Below, one piece after another: positions 26,618 to 34,462 of a stretch of 64,000 nucleotides of DNA. The position numbers and the translations under genes were made by a program. The stretch covers positions 62,001 through 126,000 of the forward strand of contig NZ_JACAOY010000014.1 in the NCBI RefSeq assembly GCF_013385985.1. The letters are read 5' to 3'. The notes below the pieces were generated by a model that searched no databases, had not been told where the DNA came from, and was given only the letters and a program-made list of their open reading frames with translations. The stretch's first letter is position 1; each line of letters begins with the position of its first letter. This DNA is from Pseudomonas sp. B6002 (lineage in GTDB: Bacteria; Pseudomonadota; Gammaproteobacteria; Pseudomonadales; Pseudomonadaceae).

Positions 26618-26637
26618 GATTTCGATTAAGCGAAATC
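26618..26637. promoter_or_regulatory. Inverted repeat upstream of the CNF-like gene
   Basis: GATTTCG-ATTAAG-CGAAATC is a perfect 7-bp inverted repeat in the divergent intergenic region between the FecR-like gene and the gene at 26746. A third related half-site, GAAATCGC, sits just upstream (26609-26616). It could be an operator for either side. Confidence 0.35.
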
Positions 26638-26745
26638 ATGGAATAAAGCATCGGGGGAGGGTGTTCTTCTCATGGTTTCCCGTGATCCGAACGGTGTTTG
26701 AGGATCGGCAACACGTCTACGCTTTCCTACTGCCCGGAGCCCCTT

Positions 26746-27444
26746 ATGTCCACCCAATGCATGAACGCGTTTTCATCCACCAAGACCTTTCTGCAACAGA
26801 ATTTCATGACGGCCAAGCGTATTCCTTCCGGGCTGGTTGCCGGCCTGAATGTGTTTGACGTCAATGATCACAAAGCCGGTGGCTTTCGCCTGGCGACCCT
26901 GGATAAGCCGGGGGAGTACGGCAAGGTCGAGCGGCCACTGATGGGGCATTGGGTGCCCCAGGGCAGCTTCTGTGACATTCCTGCCAACCCCGGTGCGACT
27001 GGCTATGTGTTCACGCCGGATTTCAGTGGTTGTTCGATCCTGATCGACCACATCGACGACACCACCTACCGGGTGTTCCATGTGCAGGGCGGCAGCGATT
27101 ATCTGAACAAGGAGTACCTGAGCCGGTTTGATGGGCATGGCCTGGGATTCGCCACGGCCATGACGTTCGATGACTATGGCGAGGATGCGTACCCACGAGG
27201 CTTTGCCTTCATGAAGTTCGAGGAGGGCCGCTGGTGGATTTACTTCCAGCGCCAGAACGGCGTGGGGCTGAACTTTGCGTACGGCAAGTTCCAGATGAAT
27301 GGGGCGCAAACCGTGCGCGGCGGGGGGCGTATCCCGGTGCCGAACCTCAAGCGTGAGTCGCCGCGACACGGCGTGGTGCACAGCGGCAAGGCGCTGCCGA
27401 TGCCCGCCAGTCAACGCGCGGAGTTGAAGGTGGAGGTCTGGTAG
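26746..27444 (+). CDS. Protein with CNF/BLF1-like Cys-His signature, possible deamidase
   Basis: 232 residues, no signal peptide or TM helix. The core reads TPDFSGCSILIDHIDDTTYR followed by VFHVQGGSD: an SGC motif (Cys96) at the end of a strand and a His (His112) 16 residues later on a strand. Cytotoxic necrotizing factor (LSGC, His 15 residues later) and Burkholderia lethal factor 1 (LSGC, His 12 later) place their catalytic Cys and His in this arrangement. Those enzymes deamidate Gln in host proteins. The rest does not match a family I know, so activity is inferred from this signature alone. ATG 26746 follows CGGAGCCCCTT. It stands alone, with no obvious immunity gene. Confidence 0.5.
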   Translation: MSTQCMNAFSSTKTFLQQNFMTAKRIPSGLVAGLNVFDVNDHKAGGFRLATLDKPGEYGKVERPLMGHWVPQGSFCDIPANPGATGYVFTPDFSGCSILIDHIDDTTYRVFHVQGGSDYLNKEYLSRFDGHGLGFATAMTFDDYGEDAYPRGFAFMKFEEGRWWIYFQRQNGVGLNFAYGKFQMNGAQTVRGGGRIPVPNLKRESPRHGVVHSGKALPMPASQRAELKVEVW

Positions 27445-27601
27445 GTGGGGCGTTTTCGCCGGGTCTGGAAAAAAGTCGGGAATAAATACTTCGGGTCGGT
27501 TGTTCATCCTGCAGACGCTGATAACCAGCCGTGATCGACTACCGATGGATCCCAAAATGATTGACCAGACCCTTCTCGACCCTTCTTCTGGCAGGCGAAC
27601 A

Positions 27602-28153
27602 ATGAGCAACACCGACCCCGACGTTGTAGCGCGCCGCAATCGTCTGGCGCTGATGGTATTGCAGGTGATCGGCCTGGTGGTGCTGGTGCTCTGTGCAATC
27701 GACGCACAGCGTGCCCAGGCCCAGGACCTGCCGGAACCGGCCGCGGGAGCTGCGAAACATGTGCTGATGACGGTGCAGGCCACGGGCGTGCAGATCTACA
27801 CCTGCGCCAAGGACAGCAACGGCCAGTTGGGCTGGCAGTTTCGCGAGCCGCTGGCCACGTTGATGATCAACGGCAAGACGGTCGGTCGGCATTTCGCCGG
27901 GCCGACCTGGCAGCTGGATGACCGCAGTGCGGTGGTGGGCAAAGTGCTCGCCCAGGCCCCAGGGGCCGGCCCCAAGGACATCTCGCTGTTGCGCCTGGGG
28001 GTGATCGACCATCAGGGCGAGGGTGGGCTGGCGCAGGTGGTTGCCGTGGAGCGCTTGCATACGTTGGGCGGTGTGTTCAGTGGCAGCTGCGAGCAAGCCG
28101 GTGAACTGCACGTGGAACCCTACAGCGCCGACTACCGCTTCCTCGGCCAATAG
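27602..28153 (+). CDS. DUF3455 family protein
   Basis: 183 residues. An N-terminal signal or anchor helix (LALMVLQVIGLVVLVLCAID) ends near AQAQDL, so it is exported or membrane-anchored. The body has the DUF3455 pattern: VLMTVQATGVQIYTCAKDSN, WQFREPLATL, GRHFAGPTWQLDDRSAVVGK and a C-terminal Cys in VFSGSCEQAGEL. The function is unknown. ATG 27602 is chosen; an upstream frame to 27500 precedes the helix with unrelated sequence. Confidence 0.8.
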   Translation: MSNTDPDVVARRNRLALMVLQVIGLVVLVLCAIDAQRAQAQDLPEPAAGAAKHVLMTVQATGVQIYTCAKDSNGQLGWQFREPLATLMINGKTVGRHFAGPTWQLDDRSAVVGKVLAQAPGAGPKDISLLRLGVIDHQGEGGLAQVVAVERLHTLGGVFSGSCEQAGELHVEPYSADYRFLGQ

Positions 28154-28279
28154 CCTTACCCCGAACCGTTCGGTTCGGTGCTGACACCCCCTTATCTGAA
28201 TTCACGCTTCGCGCCGATCCCATTCGGCGTGCGGCAACGCTGTGCCTGTCAATCAACCAAAAAAACCAGGAGCTTCTAC

Positions 28280-29032
28280 ATGATCACTCGTTTACTCGGC
28301 GTTACTGCGCTCACCGTGGTGGCTTGCGCCTCCGTCCAGGCTGCCGAAGGCCCTACCGACTGGACCGGTTTCTACGGTGGCCTGAGTGCCGGCTACGGCT
28401 TTGGTGGCGACGGTGACGTCAACACCAAGGGCCAGGCTGCACCGAACATTGCCAACATCAACGGCGGCGCCCGCCCGGGTCGGGTTGACCTGGACCGCAA
28501 TGGCCTGCTGGGCGGTGCGCAGATCGGCTACAACTACCAGTTCGGCCAATGGGTTGCCGGCATCGAGGCCGATATCTCCCACACCGACCTGCAAGACAGC
28601 CGCACTATCGGCACCTCGCAACTCAACACCCACCTGGCGTTGAACAATAAATTCGAGTCGAAGATCAAGTACCTCGGCACCCTGCGTGGTCGCTTCGGTT
28701 ATGCCTTTGACCACACCTTGATCTACGGCACGGCCGGCTTGGCCTACGGCGAAACAAGCCAGAGCGTCGACATGTTCGGTCCTACTGGAAACACGCAGTT
28801 CAGCGGCGATCAAAGCCATTTCAAGATGGGTTACACCGTGGGCGCCGGTATCGAGCAGGCGATTACCCAGAACCTGTCGTTCAAGACCGAATACCTGTAC
28901 TACGACCTGGGCGAGGACAAGCTGAACGTGGCGGTGATTCCGGGCAGTGGCGGGGCGGGCACCGGGTACGATTCCAAGTTCAAGAACGATGGGCAGATGC
29001 TGCGCGTGGGGTTGAACTGGAAGTTTGATTGA
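28280..29032 (+). CDS. Outer-membrane beta-barrel protein (Omp25/31-like)
   Basis: 250 residues with a signal peptide (MITRLLGVTALTVVACASVQ, cleavage AQAAE region). It contains WTGFYGGLSAGYGFGGDGDV, a GGAQIGYNYQFGQWVAGIEA strand pair, LRGRFGYAFDHTLIYGTAGL, and a final barrel strand ending LRVGLNWKFD with a terminal aromatic residue. This is the small eight-stranded porin-like/OMP_b-brl family. The exact role is unknown. AGGAG precedes the start. Confidence 0.85.
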   Translation: MITRLLGVTALTVVACASVQAAEGPTDWTGFYGGLSAGYGFGGDGDVNTKGQAAPNIANINGGARPGRVDLDRNGLLGGAQIGYNYQFGQWVAGIEADISHTDLQDSRTIGTSQLNTHLALNNKFESKIKYLGTLRGRFGYAFDHTLIYGTAGLAYGETSQSVDMFGPTGNTQFSGDQSHFKMGYTVGAGIEQAITQNLSFKTEYLYYDLGEDKLNVAVIPGSGGAGTGYDSKFKNDGQMLRVGLNWKFD

Positions 29033-29048
29033 CGTGCTGTGCTGGGCC

Positions 29049-29876
29049 TCAGGCGCAGGCGCTTGAGGCTTTCAACGGGCGCGCCGGTCGGTGTTGGTAG
29101 AACTGGCCCTGGCGCGCCTTGCGGTGTTTGCGGGACTGGAAGCTGTTCCAGGTGGCGAAATCGAAGCGCGTGGCCGAGACGACGTTTTCCTGGATAAGCA
29201 TGATGGGGGCCGGTGTGATCACGTTTGCGTAGTGGGTGTTGAGCGTGACTTCGAGTGTGTCTTTGTCGCGGTAGCCGCTGAGCAGAGGGATCAAGTTGAA
29301 AGCGTGGTCTATACCCTCGGATTCCGTCGGCGCGCCAACGAATGTCACAAACCCTACATAGACCTTGCGGTCGCTCAAACTGAACATGCAAGGCACCTGC
29401 TGTTCGAAGGACTCTCTGAGCAAGATCCTCAACGGCGTACCCTGCAGAATTCCCAACAGCAACATCGCCTGAAAATGGGCTTCGGTGTCCAGTTTCTGGG
29501 CTTTTCTTTGCACATGTACAAAGAACCTTGCCCAGAAAACGGGAATGGCCAAGGACGTCATGCCGACCTGAAGCAAGAACACCCAGAGGGTGGCATTCCT
29601 CTCATTGGCAATGTCGAGCTCGACCAACAGGTTTCCCAGATAGTTACTGTAGTCCGTGGCGATCTCATGGCCGATGAGGAGAATCTTCTGCTTCGACAGC
29701 ACCAATATGAAAGCGCTCAAGATTGCAGCCGCAACCAGGCAGCTCATTCCCAACCTTGCGACTTGCAGGTAGAGCAGTTGCCCTTCAAATCGATGCAGCC
29801 GGTAAAAGTAAAAAGGATGCAGGATGCAAACCAGATAGCCGCTGACCAGCAATGGCACGATGATCAGCAGCCCCAT
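29049..29876 (-). CDS. Uncharacterised membrane protein
   Basis: 275 residues. Hydrophobic segments are IIVPLLVSGYLVCILHPFYF near the N-terminus, GMSCLVAAAILSAFILVL (~43-60) and TLWVFLLQVGMTSLAIPVFW (~97-116). A ~150-residue soluble part follows, ending in a basic tail (RKHRKARQGQFYQHRPARP). I do not recognise the family. The ATG at 29876 overlaps the stop region of the small gene at 29864 by 13 nt, so they form a coupled two-gene unit. Base composition is lower in GC than the neighbours. Confidence 0.7.
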   Translation of the reverse strand: MGLLIIVPLLVSGYLVCILHPFYFYRLHRFEGQLLYLQVARLGMSCLVAAAILSAFILVLSKQKILLIGHEIATDYSNYLGNLLVELDIANERNATLWVFLLQVGMTSLAIPVFWARFFVHVQRKAQKLDTEAHFQAMLLLGILQGTPLRILLRESFEQQVPCMFSLSDRKVYVGFVTFVGAPTESEGIDHAFNLIPLLSGYRDKDTLEVTLNTHYANVITPAPIMLIQENVVSATRFDFATWNSFQSRKHRKARQGQFYQHRPARPLKASSACA

Positions 29877-30067
29877 GATTCATCGGCCTCCATTTTGCGG
29901 ATCTGGCGGATCGCTTCCTTGTAGTTTTGAGACGCCATGACTTCGCTGGTGTCAATGGCGACGAAGTGCTCGCCAACGACTCTTATTGTCTTGAGTGACT
30001 TGACCGCTTTCGCCCGATCCCAATCGTCCTGAGTCGGTTTACCAAAAAACAAATGCAATAACGACAT
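29864..30067 (-). CDS. Small uncharacterised protein co-encoded with the membrane protein
   Basis: 67 residues: MSLLHLFFGK start, then charged helical sequence (DDWDRAKAVKSLKTIRVVGE) and an acidic C-terminus. The ATG at 30067 has GAGG 8 nt upstream. The overlap with the next gene indicates coupled translation. No recognisable domain; homologues would probably be found only beside the same partner. Confidence 0.65.
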   Translation of the reverse strand: MSLLHLFFGKPTQDDWDRAKAVKSLKTIRVVGEHFVAIDTSEVMASQNYKEAIRQIRKMEADESWGC

Positions 30068-30189
30068 GGCCACAACCTCGAAAAGAAGTAGCCAGTTTTA
30101 TAGCAAGCGCTCCCAGGCCTTCACCACTGATGGCCGCCACGCCACTGTCGCCAGTTCCCGTAGGAAAGGTCTCCATTGCCACCAGCGGC

Positions 30190-30768
30190 TTAAAATGTCG
30201 GCGGTGTTATCACCCAGATCACCACGGTTTCCACCTTGCCCGGGTTGCCATAGCGATGGGGCTCGTTGCTGGCAAAGCTGAAACTGTCACCCTCATCCAG
30301 CAAAAAGCGCCGCTCACCCACCCACAACTCAAACTGCCCACTCAGTACGTACCCGGCTTCCTCACCCTCATGGCTGTAGCTCTCTTGGCTGTAGGTGCCC
30401 GGAGGAAAGCACGAGTGCAGCATTTCCAACTGGTGATTGGGCAACGGCGTCAGCAGTTGATCGACAATGCCGTCTTCGTAGCGAATGCTCTGGCGGTTGC
30501 CCCTGCGCACCACATAACCTTCGTCCTCCGCTGCCGGCACGGTTTCGCTGGCGAAGAACCACTGGATGGTCACCCCCAGGCTGCGGGCGATATTGAACAG
30601 CGCCGGGATCGACGGATAAGCCAGGTTGCGCTCCAACTGGCTCAGGTAGCCGGCGGTCAATTCACTCATCTGCGCCAGGTCCGTCAGCGTCAGGCCGCGA
30701 GCCTTGCGCAGGCCGCGAATGCGGGTACCCAAAAACAATTGCGCTGATTCGTCGTTCAAAGCGTCCAC
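30190..30768 (-). CDS. XRE-family regulator with C-terminal cupin domain
   Basis: 192 residues. Helix-turn-helix of the Cro/XRE type at ~15-70 (IRGLRKARGLTLTDLAQMSE, GYLSQLERNLAYPSIPALFN). A cupin sensor occupies ~115-190 (SHEGEEAGYVLSGQFELWVG, FASNEPHRYGNPG). Such SutR/PuuR-like regulators usually control adjacent catabolic genes in response to a small metabolite. Its start overlaps the end of the old-yellow-enzyme gene by 13 nt, so it is co-transcribed with that gene. Confidence 0.88.
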   Translation of the reverse strand: MDALNDESAQLFLGTRIRGLRKARGLTLTDLAQMSELTAGYLSQLERNLAYPSIPALFNIARSLGVTIQWFFASETVPAAEDEGYVVRRGNRQSIRYEDGIVDQLLTPLPNHQLEMLHSCFPPGTYSQESYSHEGEEAGYVLSGQFELWVGERRFLLDEGDSFSFASNEPHRYGNPGKVETVVIWVITPPTF

Positions 30769-32711
30769 GCTACCTTCAGTCCTTCATAGATCGCCTCTTC
30801 GGCGGTGCGCGGTGCCAGGCAATCGCCAATTCGATCGAAGGGCACCACCCCTTGCAGCTGTGCACCCAGAGTGTCTACCGGCTGATGGCCCTGGCACAAC
30901 ACCAGGGTGTCGACCGATTCGAGCAACATCGGCTCGCCGCTGGCGGTGTGTTGCAGGTACACGGTGCTGTCATCACAGCCGTAGAGGCGGGCGTAGGGAA
31001 TGATCGGGATGCCCAGGCGATGCAACTCGCCGGCCAGTTGGTCGCGCACATACAGCGGCAGGTTTTCCCCGCAATGTGTGCCGTTGACCGCCAGTTGTAC
31101 GGCGTGGCCGGCGCGCACCAGGCGTTCGGCAATGCCGGGGCCGATCCAGTCGCAGCGCCAGTCGACCACCACCACCGAACGACCCGGTTCAACCTCGCCG
31201 CGCAGCACCTGCCAGGCGTCGACCACTTGCAGCTCGCCGCCTTGTTCGAAGGCCGGCCAATAGGGTTCGGCGCCGGTGGCGATGATCACGTGGTCGGGTT
31301 GCTCCCGTTCCACCAGGGCGCGATCAACCCGGGTGTTGCGCACCACACGTACGCCCGCCAACTCCATCTCCCGTTGCAGGTTGGTGCTGGTGCCGCCGAA
31401 CTCACTGCGCCGTGGCAGCAACTGCGCCAGCAGCACCTGGCCACCCAATTGCCCACTGGCTTCATAGAGTGTCACCGCGTGCCCCCGCTGTGCCGCCACG
31501 GCCGCCGCCTTCATCCCAGCCGGGCCGCCGCCGACCACCATCACACGCTTGCGCGTCATCGCCGGGCGCAGGTCGCCGAATTGCAACTCGCGGCCGGTCT
31601 CCGGATGCTGGATGCAGGAGATCGGCAGCCCCTTGTGAAAGTGACCGATGCACGCCTGGTTGCACGCGATGCACGCGCGCACATCTTCGGCATGACCGTT
31701 TAGGGTTTTGGCGGGCATCAACGGGTCGCAGATCAGCGCGCGCGTCATGCCGCACACATCGGCCTGGCCTCGCGCCAGGATCAACTCGGCCTCCTGGGGC
31801 TGGTTGATACGCCCGGTGACGAATAGCGGAATCGACAGGCTGGCCTTGAACGTGGCCGCCTCATCCGCCAGGTACGCGGCGGCAATCGCCATGGGCGGCA
31901 CGATATGGATCGCACCTCCCAGCGACGCCGATGTACCTGCGACGATATGCACGTAATCCAGCTGCGTTTGCAGGCTTTGCACCGCTTCCAGGGATTCACT
32001 TTCGGTGAGCCCTTCGGCATCGCGCTCGTCCGCCGAAATACGCAGGCCGATGATGAAATGTTCGTTGGTGGCCTGCCGCACGGCGGCGATGATTTCTCGC
32101 AGGAACCTCAACCGTTGCTCAAGCGAACCGTTGTACCCGTCGGTGCGCCGGTTGACCCGAGGATTGAGAAACTGCGCCGGCAAGTAGCCATGGCTCGCAA
32201 CCACTTCCACGCCGTCGATCCCCGCTTGATACAACCGCGAGGCTGCCGCCGCGTAGCCCGCGACGATCTCGTCGATCATCGGCTGCTCCAGCGCCCGAGG
32301 CATCACCCGGAACCGTTCGTTTGGCACCCCTGACGCGGAGTACGCCACTGCCAGCAGGCCATCGGCCGATTCCATGATTTCGCGGCCCGGGTGAAAGATC
32401 TGCGACAGCACCACCGTGCCGTGGGCATGGCAAGTCTCGGCCAATTCGCGGTAGCCCTCGATGCAGGCATCGTCCGTGGCCATCAGCACATGGGAGGTGT
32501 ACCGCGCGCTGTCGTGCACCCCGGCCACCTGCAACACAATCAGCCCCACGCCACCTTCTGCACGGGCCCGGTGGTAGGCAATCAACTGCGGGTTGACCCG
32601 GTTGTCGGTGGGCATCGAGGTGTCGTGCCCGCTGGACATGATGCGGTTCTTCAGGCGTTTTCCCCGCAGTTGCAGGGGCTCGAACAGGTGGGGAAAGGCA
32701 GCGTGCGACAT
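30756..32711 (-). CDS. NADH:flavin oxidoreductase, TMADH/2,4-dienoyl-CoA reductase type
   Basis: 651 residues, three-part architecture. An N-terminal FMN TIM barrel (~1-345, starting FPHLFEPLQLRGKRLKNRIM; active-site strand ASHGYLPAQFLNPRVNRRTD) comes first. A 4Fe-4S cluster site with four Cys (CIACNQACIGHFHKGLPISC) follows. The C-terminal FAD/NAD(P) domain contains RVMVVGGGPAGMKAAAVAAQ. Relatives oxidatively demethylate amines (trimethylamine, N-methylproline) or reduce dienoyl-CoA. The neighbours (acyl-CoA genes, ThDP decarboxylase, peptide-type importer) allow either role. It is divergent from the class II aldolase gene across a strong inverted repeat. Confidence 0.88.
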   Translation of the reverse strand: MSHAAFPHLFEPLQLRGKRLKNRIMSSGHDTSMPTDNRVNPQLIAYHRARAEGGVGLIVLQVAGVHDSARYTSHVLMATDDACIEGYRELAETCHAHGTVVLSQIFHPGREIMESADGLLAVAYSASGVPNERFRVMPRALEQPMIDEIVAGYAAAASRLYQAGIDGVEVVASHGYLPAQFLNPRVNRRTDGYNGSLEQRLRFLREIIAAVRQATNEHFIIGLRISADERDAEGLTESESLEAVQSLQTQLDYVHIVAGTSASLGGAIHIVPPMAIAAAYLADEAATFKASLSIPLFVTGRINQPQEAELILARGQADVCGMTRALICDPLMPAKTLNGHAEDVRACIACNQACIGHFHKGLPISCIQHPETGRELQFGDLRPAMTRKRVMVVGGGPAGMKAAAVAAQRGHAVTLYEASGQLGGQVLLAQLLPRRSEFGGTSTNLQREMELAGVRVVRNTRVDRALVEREQPDHVIIATGAEPYWPAFEQGGELQVVDAWQVLRGEVEPGRSVVVVDWRCDWIGPGIAERLVRAGHAVQLAVNGTHCGENLPLYVRDQLAGELHRLGIPIIPYARLYGCDDSTVYLQHTASGEPMLLESVDTLVLCQGHQPVDTLGAQLQGVVPFDRIGDCLAPRTAEEAIYEGLKVAWTL

Positions 32712-32759
32712 GGTGCGGATACTCCAGGCGCGATTGTTGTTATTTTTCTATAGGAGGTG

Positions 32760-32828
32760 AGCGCCAGTAAAAAATCAACCTGTTTTTTTACTGGCGCTTG
32801 TTTGTCATGGGTGCTTGTTTTTCTACTG
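32760..32828. promoter_or_regulatory. Inverted repeat plus third copy, candidate operator of the catabolic island
   Basis: AGCGCCAGTAAAAAA (32760-32774) and TTTTTTACTGGCGCT (32784-32798) are perfect 15-bp inverted copies. A further partial copy, GTTTTTCTACTG, lies at 32817-32828. The site sits between the divergent promoters of the old-yellow-enzyme/XRE unit and the class II aldolase. As a stem with T-run it could also terminate transcription, but there is no gene reading into it, so an operator is more likely. Confidence 0.5.
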
Positions 32829-32875
32829 AAGAGTGGATTAGCGTCGCCATCACCCACCCCGCCCGGAGCATAAAA

Positions 32876-33634
32876 ATGACTCACTCCACCGAACAGCAAC
32901 TGCGTGAAGAGCTTGCCGCGTGCTACCGCTTGATCGCGCACTACCGCATGAGCGACCTGATCTTTACCCACATTTCGGTGCGTATTCCCGGGCCGGAGCA
33001 TCACTTCCTGATCAACCCCTACGGGCTGATGTTCGATGAGATCACCGCCTCCAGCCTGGTGAAGATCGGCCTCGATGGCCGCGCGGTGGAGCCCTCGGCG
33101 TATGCGGTCAACCCGGCCGGTTTTGTCATCCACAGTGCGATCCATGGTGCGCGAGAAGACGCCCAGTGCGTGCTGCACACCCACACCCGTGCGGGCTGTG
33201 CGGTGGCTGCGCTGGAGTGCGGGCTGTTGCCGGTCAACCAGATCTCCATGGAGTTCTACGGCAAGGTCGCTTACCACGATTACGAAGGTGTCGCCCTGGA
33301 CATGGACGAGCAGCGGCGGCTGGTGGCCGACCTGGGTGATAAGCCGGTGCTGATGCTGCGCAACCATGGCTTGCTCACGGTGGGCGAGACGGTCAGCCAG
33401 GCATTCCTGCGCATGTACTACCTGGAGAAAGCCTGCGATATCCAGATCGCCGCCCAGGCCTGCGGCACGCTGATCCTGCCGTCTGCCGAGGTGTGTACCT
33501 ACACCGAACAGCAATTCAACAACCCGGACAGGCCGCTGGCCGAAGGCGAGCTGGTTGACCTGGACGCCATGCAACTGGCCTGGGCGGCGTTGCTGCGCAT
33601 GCTGGATCGGGTGTCGCCGGGTTACCGGGAGTGA
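32876..33634 (+). CDS. Class II aldolase/adducin-family protein
   Basis: 252 residues. The zinc-site signature is intact: HTHTRAGCAV provides two His and LMLRNHGLLTVGETV the third. The AraD-like N-terminal FTHISVRIPGPEHHFLINPY binds the phosphate or carboxylate in relatives. Members cleave or decarboxylate hydroxy-acid substrates. ATG 32876 follows CGGAGCATAAAA; an upstream extension to 32798 runs into the operator. The TetR gene follows after 41 bp. Confidence 0.87.
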   Translation: MTHSTEQQLREELAACYRLIAHYRMSDLIFTHISVRIPGPEHHFLINPYGLMFDEITASSLVKIGLDGRAVEPSAYAVNPAGFVIHSAIHGAREDAQCVLHTHTRAGCAVAALECGLLPVNQISMEFYGKVAYHDYEGVALDMDEQRRLVADLGDKPVLMLRNHGLLTVGETVSQAFLRMYYLEKACDIQIAAQACGTLILPSAEVCTYTEQQFNNPDRPLAEGELVDLDAMQLAWAALLRMLDRVSPGYRE

Positions 33635-33675
33635 TGTAGAGTCTGGCTGCCGACTCAACTGCAGGAAACCGCCGC

Positions 33676-34314
33676 ATGACCCAGGAATCCCGTTTTTCCC
33701 GGATGGACCCGGAAGTGCGCAAGGCCAATCTGGTCCAGGCCACGCTGACATGCCTCAAGCGCGACGGCTTCCAAGGCGCGTCGATTCGCAAGATCAGTGC
33801 CGAGGCCGGGGTGTCGGTGGGGCTGATCAGCCATCACTATTCGGGCAAGGATGAGCTGGTCGCCGAGGCCTACCGCACCATCACCGGCCAGGTCATGAGC
33901 CTGTTGCGCGAGACCATGGCCAAGGCACCGCCGGACCCTCGGGAGCGGCTGTCGGCGCTGTTCCGTGGCTCGTTTTCCCCGGAGCTGCTCGACCCGCACC
34001 TGCTGGATGCCTGGCTGGTGTTCTGGGGCGCGGTCAAGACCGCGCCCGCCATCAACCTGGCCCACGAACACTCCTATGGCGAGTACCGCACCATCATGCG
34101 TTCGGCGCTGACCGACATGGCAGGGGAGGAGGGCTGGGAATACTTCGATGCCGACCTTGCCGCCATCGGCTTGAGCGCCTTGCTCGACGGGCTGTGGCTG
34201 GAGTCGGGGCTTAACCCCGGCACCTTTACCCCGGAGCAGGGCATTCAGATCTGCGAAGCCTGGGTCGACGGCCTGCAGGGCGCCGGGCGCCAGCGTTACC
34301 AGCTCAAACCCTGA
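33676..34314 (+). CDS. TetR-family regulator, BetI-like
   Basis: 212 residues. The N-terminal helix-turn-helix reads GFQGASIRKISAEAGVSVGL followed by ISHHYSGKDELVAEAYR, and LLDAWLVFWGAVKTAP resembles the BetI C-terminal domain. BetI represses choline/betaine genes by binding choline, so this relative may sense a related small cation or a pathway intermediate. It is flanked by catabolic genes on both sides; a TetR-like inverted repeat lies 80 bp after its stop, before the enoyl-CoA hydratase gene. Confidence 0.88.
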   Translation: MTQESRFSRMDPEVRKANLVQATLTCLKRDGFQGASIRKISAEAGVSVGLISHHYSGKDELVAEAYRTITGQVMSLLRETMAKAPPDPRERLSALFRGSFSPELLDPHLLDAWLVFWGAVKTAPAINLAHEHSYGEYRTIMRSALTDMAGEEGWEYFDADLAAIGLSALLDGLWLESGLNPGTFTPEQGIQICEAWVDGLQGAGRQRYQLKP

Positions 34315-34394
34315 GCCTTTCTCGCCGCCTGGGCGCACTGTCCGGGCCGGCATTTCTCCTCTGAAAATATTTGCAGTTTGCCGATTGCCACCTT

Positions 34395-34412
34395 ACTGAA
34401 CACTCGTTTAGT
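34395..34412. promoter_or_regulatory. TetR-type operator upstream of the acyl-CoA operon
   Basis: ACTGAAC-ACTC-GTTTAGT: 7-bp arms with one mismatch and a 4-bp centre, 50 bp upstream of the gene at 34463. Size and sequence style suit the TetR protein encoded just upstream. Confidence 0.5.
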
Positions 34413-34462
34413 ATCTCGCCATGTCGCACCCCTCAAGCCAATTAAAATAATTCGAGGAAGCC

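Noticed and set aside
28161-28178. Palindrome CCGAACCGTTCGGTTCGG after the DUF3455 gene as a terminator
   Set aside because: No T-run follows, and the next gene is on the same strand; it may be a weak hairpin only.
29046-29069. GCCTCA...TGAGGC stem as a shared terminator of the convergent genes
   Set aside because: It overlaps the stop and last codons of the minus-strand gene and has only a short T stretch; too ambiguous to annotate.
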